From positions 3,410,001 to 3,474,000 of the forward strand of contig NZ_JAFBCJ010000001.1 of assembly GCF_016907675.1 (NCBI RefSeq): 64,000 bases of DNA, in the 5' to 3' direction. This document shows positions 1 through 12,854 of the stretch, piece by piece. The position numbers and the translations under genes are program-made. The first letter of the stretch is position 1, and the number at the start of each line of letters is the position of its first letter. The notes beneath the pieces are model-generated. The model saw only the letters and a list, made by a program, of their open reading frames with translations. It did not search any database and had not been told where the DNA came from. Origin of the DNA: Geodermatophilus bullaregiensis. Its GTDB lineage: Bacteria > Actinomycetota > Actinomycetes > Mycobacteriales > Geodermatophilaceae.

Positions 1-3000
1 GCCGAGGCGACCGGCGGACGGCTGCTGTGGGCCAGCACCTGCCGCGGGGACACCTACTCGAGCTTCCCGCTGGGCGGGGCCCTGTACACGGCCTCGCACG
101 CCCACCAGTGCGGCAACATCGGTGGCTGGGCCGAGTACAACCCCAAGCAGTTCCGCCACGCGGCGGCCTTCAGCACCGCCGCCACCGGCACCAACGGCCC
201 CTTCACCTGGCAGAACGCCAACTTCGTGCGCCGGCCGGCGCCCTCGCTGCTGAGCTGGTGGCCGATCCTGGCCGTGGGCAGCGCCACGGGCCAGAACCAG
301 GCCGCGTGGTCGGTGACCGGCAACGACCGCTACGTCGTCTACGCCGGGGAGTTCCCCCGGGTCAACAGCACGTCGCAGCAGGGCCTGGTCCGCTTCGCCC
401 TCCCCGGCACGGCTCCCAGCAGGATGGCCCCCACCGGTGGTGGGCTCACCCCCACGGTCACCTCGCCGGCCCCGGGCACCGCGCGGGTCGTCTGGCAGGA
501 GAGCCACGACCCCGACAACGAGGTGCTGACCTACCGGGTCCACCGGGACAACGGCACCACCCCGGTGTACGAGGTCACCACCGGGCAGAGCTGGTGGGAC
601 CGTGACCGCCTCTCGTTCACCGACCGCGGCCTGACCGCGGGCACCCACACCTACCGGGTCACCGTCACCGACCCGCAGGGCAACCGCAACACCGGTCCGT
701 GGACCCCGGTCACCGTCGCCGCGGGCAACACGCCGGCCCGGCCCTACGTCCAGGTGGTGCGGGCCGACGGTGCCGAGTCGCTGTGGTCCCTCGGTGAGCG
801 CAGCGGCGCGTCGCTGGACCAGGCCGGCGGCTACGACCTCGCCGTCGGCACGGGGGTGGCGCGCGGCCAGGCCGGCGCGCTGACCGGTGACACGGACACC
901 GCGGCGCAGCTCAACGGCACCAGTTCGGGCCTGGCCGCGAGCACCGTGCAGGTGCCGGCACCGCCGGTCTTCTCGCTCGAGGCCTGGGTCAACACCCGGA
1001 CGACGTCCGGCGGCATCGTCGTGGAGTTCGGCAACCGCAGCAGCGGCATCGCCCCGAGCCACGACCGCCTCGTCTACTTCGACCGCGCGGGACGGCTGCA
1101 CTTCGGCGTCTGGCAGAACGCGAAGACCGTCGTCACGAGCCCGCGGGCCTACAACGACGGCCGCTGGCACCACGTGGTCGCCACGTTCCGGGCGGGCTCG
1201 ATGGCGCTCCACGTGGACGGCGCGCAGGTCGCCGCCCGCTCCGACGTGGTCACGGGCGAGCCCGGCCACGGCTGGTGGCGGATCGGCGGCGGGTACAGCT
1301 GGGAGGTCGAGGCGGAGTCCTGGTACAGCGGCCGGGTCGACGAGGTTGCGGTCTACCCGACGGTGCTGTCCGCCGACCGGGTCGCGGAGCACTTCCGCGC
1401 CGGCAGCACCGGGACCGTGGGCAACCTGTCCCCGACGGCGGCGTTCACCCACGGGGTCTCCGACCTCACCGCCACGCTGGACGGCTCGACCTCCGCCGAC
1501 CCGGACGGCACGGTGGCCTCCTGGGCGTGGGACCTCGGCGACGGCACCACCGCCACCGGGCCGACGGTGACCCACGCCTACGCCACGGCCGGCACCTACA
1601 CCGTCACCCTGCGGACGACCGACGACGACGGGGCCGTGGGCACCGTCTCCCGGCAGGTCACCGTCACCGCGCCGCCGCCCAACCAGGCGCCCACCGCGGC
1701 GTTCACGGACGCCGTCAGCGGGCTGGTCGTCGGTGTCGACGGCACCGGCTCGGCCGACCGGGACGGGACCGTCGCCGCGTACGCCTGGGACTTCGGCGAC
1801 GGCGCCACCGGCACGGGGGCGAGGGCGTCGCACACCTACGCCACGGCCGGGACCTACCCCGTCCGGCTGACCGTCACCGACGACGACGGCGCGACGGGGA
1901 CCGTGACCAGGGACGTCACCGTGGCACCGCGGACCGGAGGCGGCGTGGTCGCCGAGGACGCCTTCGAGCGGACGGTGACCGGCGGCCTGGGGACCGCTGA
2001 CGTCGGCGGCCCGTGGACCGCCTCGGTTGGGGCGGCCCGGCAGTCGGTGGCCGGCGGCGCGGCGACCCTGACCCTGCCGACGGCCGGCGCCACCACCGCG
2101 GCACACCTCGGTGAGGTGGCGCAGGTGGCGGCCGACGTCCGGACCTCCTTCACGCTGAGCTCCGCACCGACCGGCGCCGGCACGTACGTGTACGTGACCG
2201 GCCGGTCGGTCGGGCTCCGCGAGGAGTACCGGGTGCGGGTGCGGGTGATGGCCGACGGCCGGGTCGGCCTGGCGCTGTCCCGGCTCACCGGCGGCACCGA
2301 GACCTTCCCGGGCGGCGAGGTCGTCGTCCCGGGGGTGACCTGGACGGCGGGCTCGACGGTCTCCGTGCGGGTGCAGGTATCCGGCGTCGGCAGCACGGAG
2401 GTGACCGGGACGGTCTGGACCGGGAACACCGAGCCCGCGCCGCAGCTGACCCGCACCGACACCACCGCGGTGCTCCAGGCGCCCGGCGGACTGGGCCTGG
2501 CGGTGCACCGGCCGAGCAGCTCCACGGCCGCGACCACGGTCCGCTTCGCCTCGTTCACGGCCGGCACGCGCAGCGCGGTCGAGCAGCCGCCGGCCAACGC
2601 CGCGCCGACGGCCGCCCTCACCGCCGCGGTGACCGACCTGTCGGTCCGCGTGGACGGGTCGGCCTCGTCGGACGCCGACGGCACGGTGGCCGCCCACCGG
2701 TGGGACTTCGGGGACGGGACCACGGCCCAGGGGCCCACCGCGTCCCACACCTACCGCCAGCCGGGGACCTACCCGGTGACGCTGACGGTGACCGACGACG
2801 ACGGTGCCACGCACGCGGTCACCGAGCAGGTGACGGTGTCGGCGCCGCAGGAGCAGCCCCCGTCCGGGCCGCGACCGCTGGCGCAGGACGGGTTCGACCG
2901 CCCGGTCAGCGGCGGGCTGGGCGTCGCCGAGGTGGGCGGGGCCTGGACGGTGGCCGTGGGCGGGACCCGGCAGTCGGTGACCGGTTCGGCGGCGGAGCTG

Positions 3001-3513
3001 GCCCTGCCCCTCGCCGGGGCCAACACCGGCTCCTACCTGGGCGAGGTGTCCACGACCGCGGCCGAGGTCACGACGTCGTTCACGCTGGACACGTCGCCGA
3101 CCGGGACGGGCACGTTCGTGTACGTGACCGGCCGGCGGGTCGCCGCCGGCCAGGAGTACCGCGTGCGGGTGCGGGTGATGGCCGACGGCCGGGTCGGCCT
3201 GGCGCTGTCCCGGCTCACCGGCGGCACCGAGACCTTCCCCGGTGGGGAGGTCGTCGTGCCCGGGCTGACCTGGACGCCGGGCACGGTGCTCGGCGTGCGC
3301 GTCGTGACCGCCGGGGTGGGCAGCACCGAGGTGCGGGCCACGGTGTGGGCCGAGGGGCAGGCCGAGCCGGCTGCTCCCCAGCTCGTCCGCACCGACACCA
3401 CCGCCGCCCTGCAGGCCCCCGGTGGGGTCGGCCTGGGCGCCCACCGGCCGAGCAGCAGCACGGCGGCCACCGCCGTCCGCTTCCCCGGCATCACCGTCAC
3501 CCCCGTCGGGTGA
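1..3513 (+). CDS. PKD/LamG multidomain surface or secreted protein (5' end outside window)
   Basis: The frame is open from base 1 to a TGA at 3511-3513, so the start and any signal peptide lie upstream; 1170 residues are visible. By in-window codon number: a Trp/Gly-rich propeller-like N-terminal part (1-140), a fibronectin-III-like domain (about 155-240), a LamG/concanavalin-like domain (about 290-470, ending in the usual RVDEVAVY), two PKD domains (about 476-558 and 561-645, with WDLGDGTTATG and WDFGDGATGTG), a beta-rich module (about 650-860), a third PKD (about 865-950) and a second copy of the beta module (about 960-1170). PKD and LamG domains are typical of extracellular carbohydrate- or protein-binding proteins. 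Position at the edge of a polysaccharide locus suggests a surface role. No catalytic motif was recognised. The last base pairs overlap the next gene's GTG. Confidence 0.85.
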   Translation, partial: AEATGGRLLWASTCRGDTYSSFPLGGALYTASHAHQCGNIGGWAEYNPKQFRHAAAFSTAATGTNGPFTWQNANFVRRPAPSLLSWWPILAVGSATGQNQAAWSVTGNDRYVVYAGEFPRVNSTSQQGLVRFALPGTAPSRMAPTGGGLTPTVTSPAPGTARVVWQESHDPDNEVLTYRVHRDNGTTPVYEVTTGQSWWDRDRLSFTDRGLTAGTHTYRVTVTDPQGNRNTGPWTPVTVAAGNTPARPYVQVVRADGAESLWSLGERSGASLDQAGGYDLAVGTGVARGQAGALTGDTDTAAQLNGTSSGLAASTVQVPAPPVFSLEAWVNTRTTSGGIVVEFGNRSSGIAPSHDRLVYFDRAGRLHFGVWQNAKTVVTSPRAYNDGRWHHVVATFRAGSMALHVDGAQVAARSDVVTGEPGHGWWRIGGGYSWEVEAESWYSGRVDEVAVYPTVLSADRVAEHFRAGSTGTVGNLSPTAAFTHGVSDLTATLDGSTSADPDGTVASWAWDLGDGTTATGPTVTHAYATAGTYTVTLRTTDDDGAVGTVSRQVTVTAPPPNQAPTAAFTDAVSGLVVGVDGTGSADRDGTVAAYAWDFGDGATGTGARASHTYATAGTYPVRLTVTDDDGATGTVTRDVTVAPRTGGGVVAEDAFERTVTGGLGTADVGGPWTASVGAARQSVAGGAATLTLPTAGATTAAHLGEVAQVAADVRTSFTLSSAPTGAGTYVYVTGRSVGLREEYRVRVRVMADGRVGLALSRLTGGTETFPGGEVVVPGVTWTAGSTVSVRVQVSGVGSTEVTGTVWTGNTEPAPQLTRTDTTAVLQAPGGLGLAVHRPSSSTAATTVRFASFTAGTRSAVEQPPANAAPTAALTAAVTDLSVRVDGSASSDADGTVAAHRWDFGDGTTAQGPTASHTYRQPGTYPVTLTVTDDDGATHAVTEQVTVSAPQEQPPSGPRPLAQDGFDRPVSGGLGVAEVGGAWTVAVGGTRQSVTGSAAELALPLAGANTGSYLGEVSTTAAEVTTSFTLDTSPTGTGTFVYVTGRRVAAGQEYRVRVRVMADGRVGLALSRLTGGTETFPGGEVVVPGLTWTPGTVLGVRVVTAGVGSTEVRATVWAEGQAEPAAPQLVRTDTTAALQAPGGVGLGAHRPSSSTAATAVRFPGITVTPVG
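2233..3239 (+). repeat. 77-bp perfect direct repeat inside the PKD/LamG gene
   Basis: Bases 2233-2309 and 3163-3239 are identical over 77 bp, 930 bp apart and in the same frame. They encode the same segment (RVRVMADGRVGLALSRLTGG) of the two C-terminal beta modules. The modules around them are clearly homologous but diverged, so the identical block stands out as a recent duplication or gene-conversion tract. Confidence 0.9.
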
Positions 3514-4859
3514 CCGCCGCCGGCCGCGCACCCCGGCGGCCCGCCGTCCCGGGGTGCGAGGCTCCGGGCAGCGCCCCGGCCCGGGGGAGGTGGGGCGGCG
3601 CCACCCGGCTGCTCCGGCTGGTGCGGCGGCCGGTCGCCGGGGCGGTGACGGGCCAGGTGACCCAGGCCGTCGCCGGCCTCGTCCTCTCCGTCGCCGCGGC
3701 ACGGGAGCTGGGAGCGGCCGGGCTGGCCACCTTCTCCCTGACCTACGGGTGCACCGTGCTGGTCACCGCCGTGGTCAGCGGCCTGGTCGGTGACTCGCTC
3801 ACCGTGCTGGACCGCGCCGAGCCCCGCACCCGCGCCGCCCTGCACGTGTGCGCGGTGGGCGTCGCCGGCGCCGCCGGGCTGGTCGGGGCGCTGCTGGCCG
3901 CGGCGGCCGGGCTCCTGACGGGGTGGCCCGCCGTGCTGCTCGGGGCGGCGGTGACCGCCTTCGTCCTCGAGGACACCCTGCGCCGGCTGCTCATGGCCGC
4001 CGGCCGGTTCTGGTCACTGCCCGCCGTCGACGGCACCGCACTGCTGGTGGCGGTCGGCACGCTCGGGGCCTGCGCGGCGACCGGACCGCTGTCGCTCGCC
4101 TCGTTCGCCCTCGCCCTGCTCCTCGGCCAGACCGCGGCCGCGGCCGTCGCCTGGCAGCGGCTCCCCGCGGCCGAGCGGCGGTGCGGTCCGTGGCGGACCC
4201 CTGACCTGGCGGCGGTGTGGAGCTTCGGCGCGTGGCGGGCCGCTGCCCAGACGATCCGGCCGCTGCTGATGACCGGTCTGCGGCTGCTCGTGGTCGCCGC
4301 CGCCGGTGCCGCGGCCTACGGGCCGCTGGAGGCCGCCCGGGTCTACACCGCTCCCACCCTGGTCGTCGTCACGGGGCTGGGGTCCTTCCTGCTCCCGCAC
4401 CTCGTCGCCACCCGCGGGCGGCCGGCCGCCGACCAGCTGCGGGCCGCCGACCGGGTGGCGCTGGTGCTGGCGGCCGTGGTCGCCGCGATCGGGGCGCTGG
4501 CGGTCGTGCTGCAGCCGGTGGCCGAGCCGCTGCTCACCGGTGGTGCCTACGCCGTCCCCGGAGCCGCTGTCGCCGGGTGGAGTGCCTACGCGGTGGCCAG
4601 CGCGGTCCTGCTGCCCTACGCCGGACTGGCGACGGTCCACCGGCGCCAACGCCGGGTCCTGGGACTGCGGCTGCTCGAGCTCGGCGGGCTGGGCGTCGTG
4701 TGCGGCCTGGTCGTGCTGGTCGACGGGGGACAGGTCTGGGCGCCACTGGCACTGGCCGCGGGGCCGCTGCTGGTCGCCGTCGCCGTGCGGCGCACGGTCC
4801 TCCGGCCCCTCCTCGGCGCGACCGCGGTCGACGTGCGCCGCGGGCGCGTGCCGGCCTGA
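3510..4859 (+). CDS. polysaccharide flippase-like multi-pass membrane protein
   Basis: 449 residues from GTG at 3510, which overlaps the stop of the preceding gene (GTGA). After a basic N-terminus the protein is almost continuous hydrophobic helices rich in Ala, Leu and Val with short Arg-containing loops, as in MATE/MOP-superfamily Wzx flippases that move lipid-linked sugar units across the membrane. No short signature motif proves the family; the call rests on topology, length close to the usual 400-500 residues and the neighbouring glycosyltransferase, ligase-like and Wzz genes. A later GTG at 3621 is an alternative start and would remove the basic leader. Function is inferred; the membrane nature is clear. 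Confidence 0.7.
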   Translation: MTAAGRAPRRPAVPGCEAPGSAPARGRWGGATRLLRLVRRPVAGAVTGQVTQAVAGLVLSVAAARELGAAGLATFSLTYGCTVLVTAVVSGLVGDSLTVLDRAEPRTRAALHVCAVGVAGAAGLVGALLAAAAGLLTGWPAVLLGAAVTAFVLEDTLRRLLMAAGRFWSLPAVDGTALLVAVGTLGACAATGPLSLASFALALLLGQTAAAAVAWQRLPAAERRCGPWRTPDLAAVWSFGAWRAAAQTIRPLLMTGLRLLVVAAAGAAAYGPLEAARVYTAPTLVVVTGLGSFLLPHLVATRGRPAADQLRAADRVALVLAAVVAAIGALAVVLQPVAEPLLTGGAYAVPGAAVAGWSAYAVASAVLLPYAGLATVHRRQRRVLGLRLLELGGLGVVCGLVVLVDGGQVWAPLALAAGPLLVAVAVRRTVLRPLLGATAVDVRRGRVPA

Positions 4860-4866
4860 TCCGACG

Positions 4867-5928
4867 TCAGCGCAGCGCCAGCCGCTCCTCGACCGCCTGG
4901 CGGATGCGGCCCACCACCTCGCCCCAGCTCGGCACCTGCACCGTGGGGCTGGGGCTGGGCGGCCCGGCGAGCTCGGCGCGCACCGCTCCGGCGATCGAGC
5001 CCCGGTCGTGCGGGTCGAAGAAGGCGGCGCCGGGCGCCAGCTCGCGGAAGGCGGGGATGTCGCTGAGCACCATCGGGGCACCGGAGAGGGCCGCCTCGAC
5101 CACCGGCAGGCCGAACCCCTCGTCGAGGGAGGGGAAGACGAACAGCCGGCAGTTGGCGTACAGCCACGCCAGGCTGCCGTCGTCGACCCCGCCGAGGAAG
5201 CGGACCCGGGCGTCACCGGGCGCCGGTCCGGCGCCCTTGCCGTCCGGCTCGCCGACGACCACCAGCGGCCGCTCGGGGGTCACCAGGCCACCGCCGGAGA
5301 CGAGGGCCTCGACCAGCCGGCCGACGTTCTTGCGGACGTTGAGCCGGCCCACGCACAGCAGGAAGCCGCCCGGCGTGAGGCCCACGCCGGGATCGGTGGC
5401 CCGCCGGGACCGGAAGGACTCCGGCACGCCCAGCCCGACCGGGACGACCCGGCCGGCCAGCTCCGGCCGGCAGCGGGCGATCCGGTCGCCCTCGGCGCGG
5501 GTCGAGGTGAGCACCAGGTCGGCGCGGCGGGCCGACCAGGGCATGCCGGCGAAGTAGGCCCGCTCCACCCGGGTGAAGAACTCGGGGTGCTCGTCGAACA
5601 TCAGGTCGTGGACGAACGTGGCGCGCAGCGCCCCCGTCCGCAGCGGCGTGTAGTTCTGGGCGAGGACGACGTCGGCGCCGGCCCGGGTGGCGGCCCGGCC
5701 GAGCTCGGTGAGGACGCTGACCCCGTGCGGGGAGCGGCGCACCGCCACGACGCCGACCGAGGTCCCCGCGACCAGCTCGGTCACCTGCGGCAGGTGCCGG
5801 CGCGGGACCGCGACGGTCAGCTCGTCACCGGGGAAGGCCTCCGCCCAGGTGCGCACGAGCGAGTCGACGACCCGCCGCCCGGACACCTGGCCCTCGATCC
5901 ACCAGTAGGCGTCGACGACGACCCTCAT
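4867..5928 (-). CDS. GT4-type glycosyltransferase
   Basis: 353 residues, ATG at 5928. The C-terminal half has the retaining GT-B signature: LLCVGRLNVRKNVGRLVEAL (nucleotide-sugar fold start) and DEGFGLPVVEAALSGAPMV with the E-x7-E pair. The N-terminal half carries a Rossmann-like acceptor domain with FVHDLMFDEHPEFF. It would transfer a sugar from a nucleotide or lipid donor during exopolysaccharide assembly at the inner face of the membrane; donor and acceptor cannot be read from sequence. Its start overlaps the stop of the ligase-like gene by 4 bp (ATGA), so it is the last gene of a three-gene minus-strand operon with the O-antigen-ligase-like and Wzz genes. Confidence 0.87.
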   Translation of the reverse strand: MRVVVDAYWWIEGQVSGRRVVDSLVRTWAEAFPGDELTVAVPRRHLPQVTELVAGTSVGVVAVRRSPHGVSVLTELGRAATRAGADVVLAQNYTPLRTGALRATFVHDLMFDEHPEFFTRVERAYFAGMPWSARRADLVLTSTRAEGDRIARCRPELAGRVVPVGLGVPESFRSRRATDPGVGLTPGGFLLCVGRLNVRKNVGRLVEALVSGGGLVTPERPLVVVGEPDGKGAGPAPGDARVRFLGGVDDGSLAWLYANCRLFVFPSLDEGFGLPVVEAALSGAPMVLSDIPAFRELAPGAAFFDPHDRGSIAGAVRAELAGPPSPSPTVQVPSWGEVVGRIRQAVEERLALR

Positions 5929-7205
5929 CCGATCCCCACCTCCCGTCGGTCGTCCGCGGACCGCGCCGCCGGCCCGCCCGGTGGCGCCGACTCGTGCTGC
6001 AGCCGCCGGCGGCCACCGCCCTCCGCGAGCAGCGAGACAGCCAGGAAGAGGAGGAAGGCCGGCGTGGCGTCGAACAGGCCGCTCTCCACGACGCTGCGGC
6101 CCACCAGGAACACCAGCAGGCCGAGCAGCAGCGCCCGGTGCGGAGGAGGCACCCGCAGGGCTCCGCGCACCACCCACAGCACCCAGCAGGCGGCGATCGC
6201 GAGGCCGAGGACGCCGGCCTGGACGAACACCGACACCCAGCTGCTGTCGAGCGGCTGCTCGGTCCACCACTGACCGCGGACCCGGATGACCTTCACCGAC
6301 AGGCCGCCGCCGAGGACCGCCTGCCAGGCGGAGCCGGCCCACGTGCGGGCGGCGTCCCAGGCGATGAAGCGCGACTCCAGGGTGCCGATGCCGTCGCCGT
6401 CGCGGCCGGCGAAGCCGGCCAGCAGGTCGGTGCCGAGGGCCGCCGCCGTGGCGGCCGCCGCGGCGACCGGGCCACCGACGAGGGACCACAGCGGGAACCG
6501 GCGGACGTGCAGGACGACGACGAGGACCCCGAGCAGCAGCATGGCCAGCCCGGTGCGCGAGCCGGTCGCCCAGACGACGCCCGTCGCCGCCAGGACGGCG
6601 AGGGCGGTGGGCCACCGGCCGCCGCCGAGGAGGAGGGACCACGTGCCGACCAGCACGACGACGCCCGCGAGGAGGGCGAGCTCGTTCGGCGCGAGCGGGG
6701 GCAGCCCGCCGGCCAGGCGGCCGGTGGCGGCCGACGGGAGGCCGGTGACGGTCGCGGCCAGCGCCACCAGCCCGCACGCCCGGGTCAGGGCGAGCAGGAC
6801 CGAGCGGGCGTCGGCGCTGCGCAGCAGCAGGAAGACGGCCAGGCCGACGATCGCCACCCGGGTGGCGACCAGCCCTCCGGAGAACACGCTGCCGGAGGTC
6901 CAGGCGCCGAGGACCGATCCGCCCAGCAGGGCGGCCAGCACCCACAGCGTCCCGGTGCCGACCGGTCGCCGGGACCCGCCCGTCGCGGCCAGGAACGCCA
7001 GCCCGAGCGCCAGGAGGCCGACCGCCGCCTTCCCCGCGACGACGGTGTCGACGGTCCCCGAGAAGTACTGGCCGCGCCGCCAGCCGACGGTCGCGGCGAC
7101 GAGGAGCAGCGCGACGGCCAGCTGACCCGCGGGCCGGCGCAGCACCGGCGCCCGGCGGACGGTCCCGGCGCGCGGCGGGGAGGGGCGGCCCGCGGTGGCC
7201 GTCAC
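5925..7205 (-). CDS. O-antigen ligase/polymerase-like membrane protein
   Basis: About 426 residues with around ten to twelve hydrophobic helices and one large periplasmic-type loop (WDAARTWAGSAWQAVLGGGL to WWTEQPLDSSWVSVFVQAG), the layout of the WaaL/Wzy (O-antigen ligase-like) family that polymerises or ligates lipid-linked glycans outside the membrane. The Wzz-type gene upstream supports a polymerisation role. The start is uncertain: GTG at 7205 sits 4 bp after the upstream stop, whereas GTG at 7232 would overlap that gene by 23 bp; neither has a clear ribosome binding site. The stop overlaps the glycosyltransferase start (ATGA), implying translational coupling. Confidence 0.8.
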   Translation of the reverse strand: MTATAGRPSPPRAGTVRRAPVLRRPAGQLAVALLLVAATVGWRRGQYFSGTVDTVVAGKAAVGLLALGLAFLAATGGSRRPVGTGTLWVLAALLGGSVLGAWTSGSVFSGGLVATRVAIVGLAVFLLLRSADARSVLLALTRACGLVALAATVTGLPSAATGRLAGGLPPLAPNELALLAGVVVLVGTWSLLLGGGRWPTALAVLAATGVVWATGSRTGLAMLLLGVLVVVLHVRRFPLWSLVGGPVAAAAATAAALGTDLLAGFAGRDGDGIGTLESRFIAWDAARTWAGSAWQAVLGGGLSVKVIRVRGQWWTEQPLDSSWVSVFVQAGVLGLAIAACWVLWVVRGALRVPPPHRALLLGLLVFLVGRSVVESGLFDATPAFLLFLAVSLLAEGGGRRRLQHESAPPGGPAARSADDRREVGIG

Positions 7206-7209
7206 CCGG

Positions 7210-8415
7210 TCACCGGGAGGCGCGCAGGGCACCGGCCGGCTCGCGGCCCGCCGGCCCGACGCCGGTGGCCGTGGACCCGTCCGTGCCCGGCCGGTCGCCG
7301 GAGGTCGCCCGCGGAGCGGACGAGCGGCGCCGCGACGGCCGCGGCACGACGGCGACCGCCGGCCGCCGCACCCCGCCCGCGGCGAGGACGTCCCGCATCT
7401 CCTGCAGCTCCGCGGCGGTCACCGCTCCCGACGGCACGACCAGCACGACCGTCTGCCCCTGCTCGGCCGCCCGGCGCCACAGCCGCAGCGGCGCCCGGGG
7501 GTCGACGACCTCCAGCTGCACCCGCGACAGGGGCCGTGGACCGGGGATCTGGGCCCGGGAGACGGCGGCGGAGGTGCCCCGGGCCTCCACCGCGGCGCCG
7601 ATCTCGTCGGCGAGGGCGGCGGCCGCGGGGCCGCCCGCCAGGCCGGGGGAGGTGAGCACGGCGGTGACCGGCGCGTCCTCGGCGGCCAGCACCAGGCGGC
7701 GGGCCAGGACGTCGGCCGGCCGCGCGGTCAGCCCTCCCACGCGGCGCCGGCGGTACCGGGTGAGCACCTCGACCGCCCCGCCGCCGTCACCGTCGCCCCA
7801 GGCGGCGCGGACGTCGCCGGCCGAGTGCAGCCGGTCGTCGGCCCGGCTCCGGAGGGCGGCGACCGCGAGGCCGAGGAACAGGCCGAGCGCCAGGCCGGCG
7901 ACGAGGACGTTGCTCACCACGGGTGACGACGGGGACGTCGGGACCGTGGCCGGGTCGGTCACCGTGAGCCGCACCGGCCGGTTGCCCGGTGCCGGTCTCT
8001 CGAGGTCCTCGACGACGCTCGCCAGCCGGTCGGCGACCGCGTCGGCGAGGGCGGCGGCCCGCTCGGGGTCGCGGTCGGACACGGCGACGACGACCTGCGA
8101 GGTGTCGGCGGGGTTGGTGGCCTCGACCCGGTCGGCGAGCTCGGCCGGCGTCAGGTCGAGCCCGAGGTCGTCGACGACCGCGTCGAGCACCGTCTCGCTG
8201 ACGGCCACGTCGGGGTAGCTCTTCACCCGCTGCGCCACGAACTGGGCGCTGTTCGGGATCGACGGGGACACCGAGACGAAGACGCTGGCCGAGGCGGTGT
8301 AGGTGCGCGGCGCCACCAGCACGACGGCGACCGCCAGCACCACGCCGAGCAGGGTCGCACCGACCCAGACGCGCCACTGGTGCCGCAGCGCGGCGAGGTA
8401 GTCGTGCAACTCCAT
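7210..8415 (-). CDS. Wzz-type chain-length/capsule co-polymerase with degenerate kinase-like C-terminus
   Basis: 401 residues; ATG at 8415 preceded by GGGGGA at 6 nt. Two membrane segments (about 16-36 and 166-187) flank an extracytoplasmic Wzz region, the polysaccharide co-polymerase topology. The cytoplasmic part (about 245-370) resembles a bacterial tyrosine-kinase (BY-kinase) fold, but at the P-loop position it reads TSPGLAGGPAAAALA (255-269), with no GK[ST]; it should not bind ATP in the usual way. The tail is Arg/Ser/Pro rich. It heads a minus-strand operon with the ligase-like and GT4 genes and is transcribed away from the TagD-like gene. Confidence 0.85.
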   Translation of the reverse strand: MELHDYLAALRHQWRVWVGATLLGVVLAVAVVLVAPRTYTASASVFVSVSPSIPNSAQFVAQRVKSYPDVAVSETVLDAVVDDLGLDLTPAELADRVEATNPADTSQVVVAVSDRDPERAAALADAVADRLASVVEDLERPAPGNRPVRLTVTDPATVPTSPSSPVVSNVLVAGLALGLFLGLAVAALRSRADDRLHSAGDVRAAWGDGDGGGAVEVLTRYRRRRVGGLTARPADVLARRLVLAAEDAPVTAVLTSPGLAGGPAAAALADEIGAAVEARGTSAAVSRAQIPGPRPLSRVQLEVVDPRAPLRLWRRAAEQGQTVVLVVPSGAVTAAELQEMRDVLAAGGVRRPAVAVVPRPSRRRSSAPRATSGDRPGTDGSTATGVGPAGREPAGALRASR

Positions 8416-8687
8416 GTCCGTCCCCCGGTGCCACGCCGGCGGACCGGGGCGTGGCCGGTCGGGAGCACCGGCAGCGGGCTCTCGTCGTCGCGACGGTAGA
8501 TCGGCCGGACGGTGCGCGGGCGCCCGGCGGGGCAGGCCTCATCCGTCAGGGGGAGACCGGTCGACCGGGGCCGCGGCGTCACCCACACGTTGGGGTGGAC
8601 CTCCGGTTCCGGTGACTCTGCGTGACCGGAACGGCCCTACCGTCGTCGCTCGGGCCGCACCTGGGCGGCAGCGGAGGGGGAGACCAC
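8416..8687. promoter_or_regulatory. divergent intergenic region between Wzz-type and TagD-like genes
   Basis: 272 bp without a gene between two divergent starts. A TANNNT box (TACCGT) at 8638-8643 lies about 45 nt before the plus-strand GTG and could be its -10; an adjacent -35 is not evident. No riboswitch or clear operator was recognised. Confidence 0.4.
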
Positions 8688-9146
8688 GTGACGGTGATCG
8701 GCTACGCGCCAGGTGCCTACGACCTGTTCCACGTCGGGCACCTGAACGTCCTCAGGCACGCCGCGGCGCACTGCGACCGGCTGGTCGCCGGGGTCGTCTC
8801 CGACGAGGTCGTGCTGCTGACCAAGGGCCGGCTGCCGGTCATCCCGCTCGCCGAGCGGATGGAGATCGTCCGCAGCCTCCGCTTCGTCGACGACGTCCAC
8901 GCCGAGACGGTGCCGGACAAGCTCGACACCTGGCGCGAGGTGGGCTTCGACGTGATCTTCAAGGGCGACGACTGGCGCGGGACGCCGAAGGGCGAGCGGC
9001 TCGAGCGCGACTTCGCCGGCGTCGGGGTCGAGGTCCGCTACTTCCCCTACACGGTGCACACGTCGAGCACCGTGCTGCGCCGGGCGCTGCAGGCCATCGA
9101 GGCCGGCGAGCCCGCGGCGCGTGGGATCCGCTCGCTCACCTCCTGA
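8688..9146 (+). CDS. TagD/RfaE-like cytidylyltransferase-family protein
   Basis: 152 residues from GTG 8688, chosen because GGAGGGGG (8671-8678) precedes it and because the fold begins there (VTVIGYAPGAYDLFHVGHLN). It has the nucleotidyltransferase HxGH motif (HVGH, residues 15-18), a central FKGDDW and the C-terminal SSTVLRR that matches the ISTT-type nucleotide-binding motif. These enzymes (glycerol-3-phosphate or ethanolamine-phosphate cytidylyltransferase, ADP-heptose synthase) couple a phosphorylated substrate to CTP or ATP. The substrate here is unknown; proximity to the polysaccharide genes suggests a cell-envelope precursor. An in-frame GTG at 8622 would add 22 low-complexity residues and is unlikely. 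Confidence 0.83.
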   Translation: MTVIGYAPGAYDLFHVGHLNVLRHAAAHCDRLVAGVVSDEVVLLTKGRLPVIPLAERMEIVRSLRFVDDVHAETVPDKLDTWREVGFDVIFKGDDWRGTPKGERLERDFAGVGVEVRYFPYTVHTSSTVLRRALQAIEAGEPAARGIRSLTS

Positions 9147-9249
9147 GGACCCGGCGGGGGACGTCCGGGCGGACTAACCTGGACGGGGGTCCGTGCCGCG
9201 TCCGGCGGCGACCGTCCGGGCCGTCCGATCCCCCTGGAGGAAGTCCCCC

Positions 9250-12795
<3,546 letters not shown>

Positions 12796-12854
12796 ACCGG
12801 ACGCCCTGCAAGGGGTGAGGAGGCCGGGGTCCTCCGTGTGGGAGTCTGCGGGAC

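Noticed and set aside
2233..3239. 77-bp direct repeat as an integration (att) site pair
   Set aside because: It is inside one continuous coding frame and there is no integrase or foreign gene between the copies.
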